This document shows, in pieces, positions 39,810 through 44,397 of a DNA stretch of 44,397 bases. Source of the DNA: Mycobacterium pinniadriaticum (lineage in GTDB: Bacteria; Actinomycetota; Actinomycetes; Mycobacteriales; Mycobacteriaceae). The stretch is from the NCBI RefSeq assembly GCF_026242045.1, contig NZ_JAPJDO010000044.1:1-44397 (forward strand). The letters are read 5' to 3'. The notes beneath the pieces were generated by a model. That model did no database searches, was not told the DNA's origin, and was given only the letters and a program-made list of their open reading frames with translations. Position numbers and translations under genes: made by a program. Each line of letters opens with the position of its first letter. Position 1 is the first letter of the stretch.

Positions 39810-42170
39810 ATGGGTGAGCCGCTGCGTGTGGATCCCGCGGGACTGTCGGGCGCAGACGCTGCGGTCGCCGGAGTCAGTGAGGGGCTGACCGCAGCGGTCG
39901 GTGCGCTGACCGGGTCATACAATGCCAATACTGGCCAAGATGCGGCGGGAACCGCCTTCGGATTCGCCTATCAGGACTCGGCGAGCGCGCTGGCCGACGG
40001 TGTCGCCAAGGGAGCCAACGCATTACGCCACATCGGTTTCCTGATCCAGGGGTCGGCAACCAACTACTCTCGCGCCGAGGCCGCCGCCGACATTGGGGGT
40101 GGTTCCTCGCCACTACCGGCGCCGGTCGATCCGGCGAAGTACTCAACGCCGGGCGGTGATCCCGATGTCAACGGGCCCGGTCAGACTCCGCCCGTGCTGT
40201 GGTATCTGGTCGAGTTCCTCGTCGGCGATTGGTGGCCCAACGGCGAGCCGAGCGAGCTGCGTGCGGCAGCCGCCGCGTGGAATGCTTTGGCCGCGCAGCT
40301 TTACCGTGTGACCGGGGAGAACGCCGGGCCTTACGCGGTGATCGATGCCCAGCAGATGCCCGACAAGGAGCCGATGAAGACGGCGGTGCGTGATGTCGGC
40401 ACCGCGATGTCGTCGCTGGCCGGCGAGGCGCAACGGCTTGGCGCCGAGCTGAGCAGCTTTGCCACCGACGTCGAAACCACGCAGAACGCGATCCGTGACC
40501 TTCTGCACAAGCTCAGTTCGGTGGTGGGGTCAGTCGCCGACCGCGGCATCTTGGGCACCGTATTCGAGTTGATCACCGGCGACGCCGAGGAGAAGATCCA
40601 AGAGGTTGCCAACGACATCAAAGCTGTCATGGCCAACCACAGGCGCCAGTCGGCCGCACGCAAGGAACTTCTGGCGCAGCTGGCTAGTAGCATCAAGAAT
40701 TACACGCGCGCAATAGAAATCATCACACGGGTGGAGCTCGTCAACTACCTCGGCGAGGATGCCGGGCGGATCGTGGCCAACGTCGGTGACGCACTCACCG
40801 ATACGAGTGTTGGTCTCGCTGTCGGCGGGATCAACACGGTGGGGATCGTGACGGGATTCGATCCCGTCGGCGACCCGCAGGGTACGTGGGCCATGATCGA
40901 AGGCTTGAACAAGATGGCCGAGACCTTCAATCCGATGACTGCTCCCACTGCGTTCGCGATGGATCCGAAAGGTTCCGTCGACATGCTCAAGAATGTCACG
41001 CATTTCGACGACATCTTCACCAGCAACCGGCCGTTCATCGGGGTTGGCGAGTTGGGCTTCGACATCGGCACGGCCGTCATTCCAGGTGGGGCAGGTGTCA
41101 AGGCTGCCGGTGGCGCGCGGGCGGCCGAGGGGGCCGCCGCACGCGCGGAGATCACGTCGACCGAACGGGCTGCTGGTGAGGCTGCTGAGATTGCTTCGGC
41201 GACTACGGGATTGCGCGGCGTCTCGCGTGACGTGGAGAGCGTCACTTCCAAGCTCGACGACCTGAACAAGACGGGCCTTGACGGCGGGAAGCCGCCGTCC
41301 GGAAGCCCCGGCCTGTTGCCGAAGGCGTTCGAGCCGCCGACGCCGCCGGTCACCCGCCACCCTGGTCCTTCGGATGCGCCGGGTGCACCCACGTCAGCGC
41401 CGGCGCCAAAGGCTGAAGTCCCCTCTGCGCCCGCGGGTTCCGAGGTAGCTGCGCCGAGCGGTGGCAGATCTGGTCCGAGCGCTCCGTCGGACCCGCCGTC
41501 GACGGCGCCTGGGACGGGTACGTCCGGCGTGAACCATCCCGGCGCGATGCCGCATGACAGCGGCGGTGGTCCACACGACGCCGGAATCCCTCACGATGGT
41601 GGTGGTGTGCATGGCGGCGGCGCCAAGGTCGAAGACGGGAGCGGCGCTCCTCACGACGGTGGAACTGGTGTGCATGACGGCGGTGTTAGTGACAGCCCCA
41701 ACCCAGGGCCGCACCCGCTGCCGCCGGACTCGCCATTGTTCGACGGCTACGTCCCTCACGATCCTGGTCCTGAGTTCACCGATGCCGATGGGAACCTCAT
41801 CTATCCGGACGATACCGATCCGGCGAAACCCTATGCCGCGCCCGGTAGCGTTGTGTCGCACGTCGATTTAGCACGAGGAACTCTCATGGATCGCTTCGGT
41901 TTCCCAGGTGGTGCCTGGCTATCGCCAGACGGCACCCTGTTTTCATTTCGGGGCTTGCCTCACGAGAGCGCACTGAAGCCGTACTTTCAGTATGTGGTCG
42001 ACGACCCAACGAAACTGCCGCCCGGCTGGTCTATTGAACAATCAACGGTGGCGCCGTGGTTCCATCAGCCCGGTGGTGGCGTGCAGTACCGCATCATTGC
42101 TCCCGAGGGCGAGCGCCCCTCGGTCCAGACCCTGCTGGACTGGGGTTACCTAAAAGAGGTGCATACATGA
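39810..42170 (+). CDS. cpnT: CpnT-like type VII-exported toxin with C-terminal TNT (NAD+ glycohydrolase) domain
   Basis: A 786-residue protein. Residues 1-490 match the CpnT N-terminal (export/channel) region, for example VDPAGLSGADAAVAG and WPNGEPSELRAAAAAWNAL (from residue 142). A Pro-rich linker (about 491-665) contains a His/Asp/Gly repeat at 580-630 (PHDGG, VHDGG). The TNT domain begins near 690: MDRFG with Arg695, FSFRGLP with Arg714, APWFHQPGGGVQY with Gly755 and Gln759, matching R757, R780, G818 and Q822 of M. tuberculosis TNT. Y765 and H792 of that toxin are Trp703 and Phe726 here. TNT domains hydrolyse NAD+ to kill cells. The stop overlaps the immunity gene start (ATGA). Confidence 0.92.
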   Translation: MGEPLRVDPAGLSGADAAVAGVSEGLTAAVGALTGSYNANTGQDAAGTAFGFAYQDSASALADGVAKGANALRHIGFLIQGSATNYSRAEAAADIGGGSSPLPAPVDPAKYSTPGGDPDVNGPGQTPPVLWYLVEFLVGDWWPNGEPSELRAAAAAWNALAAQLYRVTGENAGPYAVIDAQQMPDKEPMKTAVRDVGTAMSSLAGEAQRLGAELSSFATDVETTQNAIRDLLHKLSSVVGSVADRGILGTVFELITGDAEEKIQEVANDIKAVMANHRRQSAARKELLAQLASSIKNYTRAIEIITRVELVNYLGEDAGRIVANVGDALTDTSVGLAVGGINTVGIVTGFDPVGDPQGTWAMIEGLNKMAETFNPMTAPTAFAMDPKGSVDMLKNVTHFDDIFTSNRPFIGVGELGFDIGTAVIPGGAGVKAAGGARAAEGAAARAEITSTERAAGEAAEIASATTGLRGVSRDVESVTSKLDDLNKTGLDGGKPPSGSPGLLPKAFEPPTPPVTRHPGPSDAPGAPTSAPAPKAEVPSAPAGSEVAAPSGGRSGPSAPSDPPSTAPGTGTSGVNHPGAMPHDSGGGPHDAGIPHDGGGVHGGGAKVEDGSGAPHDGGTGVHDGGVSDSPNPGPHPLPPDSPLFDGYVPHDPGPEFTDADGNLIYPDDTDPAKPYAAPGSVVSHVDLARGTLMDRFGFPGGAWLSPDGTLFSFRGLPHESALKPYFQYVVDDPTKLPPGWSIEQSTVAPWFHQPGGGVQYRIIAPEGERPSVQTLLDWGYLKEVHT

Positions 42171-42655
42171 CGACCGACTTCTCAGATCTCGCGGCATCTT
42201 GGCAGTTATGGGCCGGCCGAGCGGGAATGACGGATGCAACTGTGGAGGGCGGCGAAGGTGGAGAGAGCATCCTCTTCAAGTCAGATGACGAAGCCTATGA
42301 GCTTCGCCACGACGATGGTTGGTGGGTGATAGACGAAATCGATGATCGGGGAAGGCGGTACACCGATACGGCTCGCTTCTCGACCATTACTTTGGCCCAC
42401 AAGTTCCTCGTATGGCGGTGGGCATCGACAACTCGTACGGCACTTGGTGCCAAGCAGCTAGGTCCGTACTTTCACTCATTGGGGATGAATCAGGACGTCG
42501 ATCCGGTCCCCGCCGCTCGCACGAATTTCGTTGAGTTGCATCTTGCCGATGGCGTGGCCGTTCTACCGACATCCAACGCTGCTATGTTCAGCCACATTCT
42601 GGAGTTGCCCATGAGTGGGATTGCCGAGATCGTCGGTGAAGGCCTTCGATATTGA
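42167..42655 (+). CDS. Presumed TNT immunity protein (Imm61/IFT-like position)
   Basis: A 162-residue acidic cytosolic protein directly coupled to the toxin by ATGA, the place where M. tuberculosis has the TNT antitoxin IFT (Rv3902c). Visible features are an N-terminal helix (FSDLAASWQLWAGRAG), a beta-rich middle (YELRHDDGWWVIDEIDDRG) and a Trp-rich helix (LAHKFLVWRWAS). I recognise the role mainly from position; membership of the Imm61 family is likely but unchecked. GC content is lower than in the core genes (33 of 60 bases at 42241-42300), which suggests acquisition. The same frame stays open after the TGA for 37 more protein-like codons (to 42769), so the gene may be truncated. Confidence 0.75.
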   Translation: MTTDFSDLAASWQLWAGRAGMTDATVEGGEGGESILFKSDDEAYELRHDDGWWVIDEIDDRGRRYTDTARFSTITLAHKFLVWRWASTTRTALGAKQLGPYFHSLGMNQDVDPVPAARTNFVELHLADGVAVLPTSNAAMFSHILELPMSGIAEIVGEGLRY

Positions 42656-43026
42656 TCGGGCAACACCCAACCCGACGCGTGGTATTTCCCCTATGAATCA
42701 GCATGGTCAAGCCTTTCGGCGGGTGTGCTCGAACTTGCCAAGTCTCAGCAAACGGCGTGGCTATATTGACCCAGCGGGCCTCACTTGCGTGGTGTCCGCA
42801 GCCAAAACCGACTTCGCATTGCGCAATCCAAACGACGAGGACTGAAGGGTGCGACGGTCGACCTGGCATTCGGCAGGTGTCGACCGACGTGCTGTGCTCG
42901 ACTTGCTACCGCAGGATGGCCCACTGCTGCTCGGCGTGGACGAGACGTCATAGCGCGGGGGGAGGGGTTTCCCTATGCTCCAATAGATTCCGCAGCGGTG
43001 CCGTGAAGCTCCCGCCGCCACACAAC
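42656..43026. other. Intergenic region with protein-like fragments
   Basis: No complete gene is supported. Residues encoded in frame after the immunity stop (42656-42766) look like a protein tail, with the run DAWYFPYESAW and LELAKSQQTAWLY, ending at TGA 42767. A second short frame, GTG 42849 to TAG 42951-42953 (34 residues, containing VLDLLPQDGPLLLGVDE), also looks coding-like. Both may be remnants of further immunity or toxin-tail genes, as often left by recombination behind polymorphic toxins. Confidence 0.4.
42855..42886. terminator. Hairpin downstream of the toxin-immunity operon
   Basis: CGGTCGACCTG (42855-42865) pairs with CAGGTGTCGACCG (42874-42886) over 11 bp with a 2-nt bulge and an 8-nt loop. 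It lies between the convergent toxin operon and the HNH gene and could terminate either. It also falls inside a short reading frame, so coincidence is possible. Confidence 0.4.
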
Positions 43027-44268
43027 CTAATTCTTCGTTGGTGGTGGTTGTGGTTCGTAGGGGTGGTACCACTTCCATTGGGCGCGTTCGCCGGTCGGCC
43101 CGGGACACGGTGGAACCTTCGGTGGTGGATGATTCGGTGGGCGTGCGAGTGATCCTGCGGTGAGGGGCTGGCCGTCACGGTCGATGACAGTCAGGTGATC
43201 GGCGGGGCCGGTGATGGTGATCTCGCCGCGGTGGTGTTCTCGGTGGTGATACGGGCAGAGCAGCACGAGGTTGGATAGTTCGGTGGGTCCGCCGTCTTCC
43301 CAATGCGCGATGTGGTGGGCGTGCAATCCCCGAGTGGCGTTGCAGCCCGGCACGGCGCAGGTGAGGTCGCGGTGTTCCAATGCGCGACGCAGCCGTCGGC
43401 TGATGGTGCGGATGGTGCGGCCGGCACCGATGGGTTGGCCGTCGCGTTCGAACCAGACTTCACAGGTGGCATCACAGGTCAGGTATTGGCGGTCGCCGTC
43501 GCTGAGCAGCGGGCCCAGATGCAGGGCGGCAACCCGGTCTTTGATGTCGAGGTGCACGACGACGGTGGTGCGTTGCCCGTGCGGGCGGCGCGCGACGTCG
43601 GAATCCCAGCCGGCCTCGACTAGCCTCATGAACGCATCAGTGGTGTTCGGCAACGGCGGCGCATTATCGGAGCCACCGGTGTCGTGGTCGGTCTTCCACT
43701 CGGCGATCAGCGCATCGCGATGTGACTGCAAGGCGGCCTCGACGGTAGCGGCTTCCTGGTGGGGCAGGGTGATCTTCCAACTGGTCGTCTCGGCGTCGGA
43801 GGTTTTGGTCACCGAGCGTTTCGGCTCCAGCCAGGGCTCGGGTGTGGGTCGCGGCGCCAACTTGATGGCCTTGCGTAACTGACTGACCGTGGCGACCGAG
43901 GCCAATTGTGCGTAGTGCTCATCAGAACCGTCGGCAGCCCGTTCGGCGATCACCCCGACCTGATCCACCGACAACCGGCCCTCCTGCAAAGCCTCGACGC
44001 AGCGGGGAAATTCCTCCATGCGGTGCGCGACCGCCGAAATCGCTTCAGCATTGTTCTGGGAGATCCCCAACTTCCAGGCCACCAACGCCGGAATCGAGCG
44101 TGCGCCGGTAGCACCCCAGATCCCGTCGTGATCGATCTCGGCGACAATCTCTACGATCCGGCCATCGATCGCATTACGCTGACCCGCCAATTCCGCCAAT
44201 TCCTCGAACAACTCCGCAAGACGCTCCTTCGGGCTGATCGCCACCGGAAGCTCCGCCGTCGAGGACAT
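43027..44268 (-). CDS. DUF222/HNH endonuclease, 13E12 repeat family
   Basis: A 413-residue protein. Residues 1 to about 285 form the DUF222 domain, followed by an HNH nuclease domain with CAVPGC, GLHAHHIAHWEDGG and NLVLLCPYHHREHH, i.e. a zinc-binding Cys pair, the catalytic HH and the closing His residues. The C-terminus is Pro-rich. This is the 13E12 repeat family, present in many copies in mycobacterial genomes; in M. tuberculosis REP13E12 copies serve as integration sites for prophage phiRv1. The biological role is unclear. It is full length and convergent with the toxin operon. Its upstream region contains direct and inverted repeats. Confidence 0.9.
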   Translation of the reverse strand: MSSTAELPVAISPKERLAELFEELAELAGQRNAIDGRIVEIVAEIDHDGIWGATGARSIPALVAWKLGISQNNAEAISAVAHRMEEFPRCVEALQEGRLSVDQVGVIAERAADGSDEHYAQLASVATVSQLRKAIKLAPRPTPEPWLEPKRSVTKTSDAETTSWKITLPHQEAATVEAALQSHRDALIAEWKTDHDTGGSDNAPPLPNTTDAFMRLVEAGWDSDVARRPHGQRTTVVVHLDIKDRVAALHLGPLLSDGDRQYLTCDATCEVWFERDGQPIGAGRTIRTISRRLRRALEHRDLTCAVPGCNATRGLHAHHIAHWEDGGPTELSNLVLLCPYHHREHHRGEITITGPADHLTVIDRDGQPLTAGSLARPPNHPPPKVPPCPGPTGERAQWKWYHPYEPQPPPTKN

Positions 44269-44285
44269 AACCCCATCAAAGCACC

Positions 44286-44385
44286 AGGGTCCGACATTTA
44301 GATTTTGTGTGAGTCCACGGGCAGGTCCGAGGGTCCGACTGGGACACGTGGTGATTCCTGGAATCTGAGCGGCCTCCCGTGGACT
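44286..44385. repeat. Direct and inverted repeats upstream of the HNH gene
   Basis: AGGGTCCGAC occurs at 44286-44295 and 44330-44339, with a related AGGTCCGA at 44323-44330. The inverted pair AGTCCACGGG (44312-44321) and CCCGTGGACT (44376-44385) has perfect 10-bp arms 54 bp apart. They may mark the edge of the 13E12-type element or its regulatory region. The window ends before the far side can be seen. Confidence 0.5.
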
Positions 44386-44397
44386 TCGGTGTCTGGT

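Noticed and set aside
42703..43152. 149-codon plus-strand frame overlapping the HNH gene end
   Set aside because: Composition is irregular (Cys, Trp and Arg runs), it overlaps the real HNH gene on the other strand, and nothing is recognisable.

Overview
The window is high-GC actinobacterial DNA with strongly mycobacterial content: mycolate-type acyl-CoA carboxylase genes (accA3, accD5, accE5), WhiB2, MtrA-MtrB-LpqB, F420 biosynthesis (fbiA, fbiB), mannose/GDP-mannose and rhamnose genes for the cell envelope, an alkane hydroxylase operon and Esx (type VII) proteins. Gene order largely follows the M. tuberculosis Rv3285-Rv3244c segment in inverted orientation. Differences include a moved birA, extra genes (DUF2834, Nudix, CDF transporter) and a different right end. 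This fits a fast-growing, environmental Mycobacterium/Mycolicibacterium, but the species cannot be fixed from sequence reading alone. I see no rRNA, tRNA or CRISPR array.

Layout. 250-2219: MobA-like nucleotidyltransferase, a small GNAT-like protein, a DUF1707 membrane protein and an NAD(P)-binding NmrA-like protein. 2226-8156 (minus): accD5, accE5, a 37-residue repeat mini-ORF, maf, sseA, a SufE-like gene and accA3, i.e. acyl-CoA carboxylation for fatty and mycolic acid supply plus sulfur and housekeeping genes. 8238-13658: PH-domain membrane protein, GtrA, purK-purE, fadE25, birA (which biotinylates AccA3) and DUF2834. 13690-18808: an AMP-binding-like protein and the LCP ligase lcp1 on minus; rmlD-wbbL-manB on plus. 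wbbL and lcp1 products build and attach the arabinogalactan linker. 18882-21768 (minus): fbiA-fbiB-Nudix. 22070-27229: whiB2, DUF3499, and pmmA-tobH-manA (mannose-phosphate supply).

27266-32519: CDF transporter, a decayed amino acid permease, the alkB-rubA-rubB-alkR operon behind a near-consensus promoter overlapped by an inverted repeat, and sahH. 32555-38621: M23-like lipoprotein, tmk, and mtrA-mtrB-lpqB. 38633-39163: a VOC protein. 39201-42655: a complete esxF-esxE-cpnT-immunity module, encoding a type VII-exported NAD+ glycohydrolase (TNT) toxin, its Esx partners and a presumed antitoxin. It lies directly beside the conserved core, has its own leaderless promoter, and is followed by a 13E12-type DUF222/HNH gene. 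This right end looks like an accessory island.

Many genes are stacked with ATGA, GTGA or TGATG stop/start overlaps, implying translational coupling. Eight starts have a TANNNT -10 box 6-8 nt upstream and no Shine-Dalgarno, the pattern of leaderless mycobacterial mRNAs. The most notable items are the divergent CpnT/TNT module, a MIRU-like 33-bp repeat that inserts a coupled mini-ORF between accE5 and maf, a 58-bp palindrome centred on a lipoprotein start codon, and the permease pseudogene.
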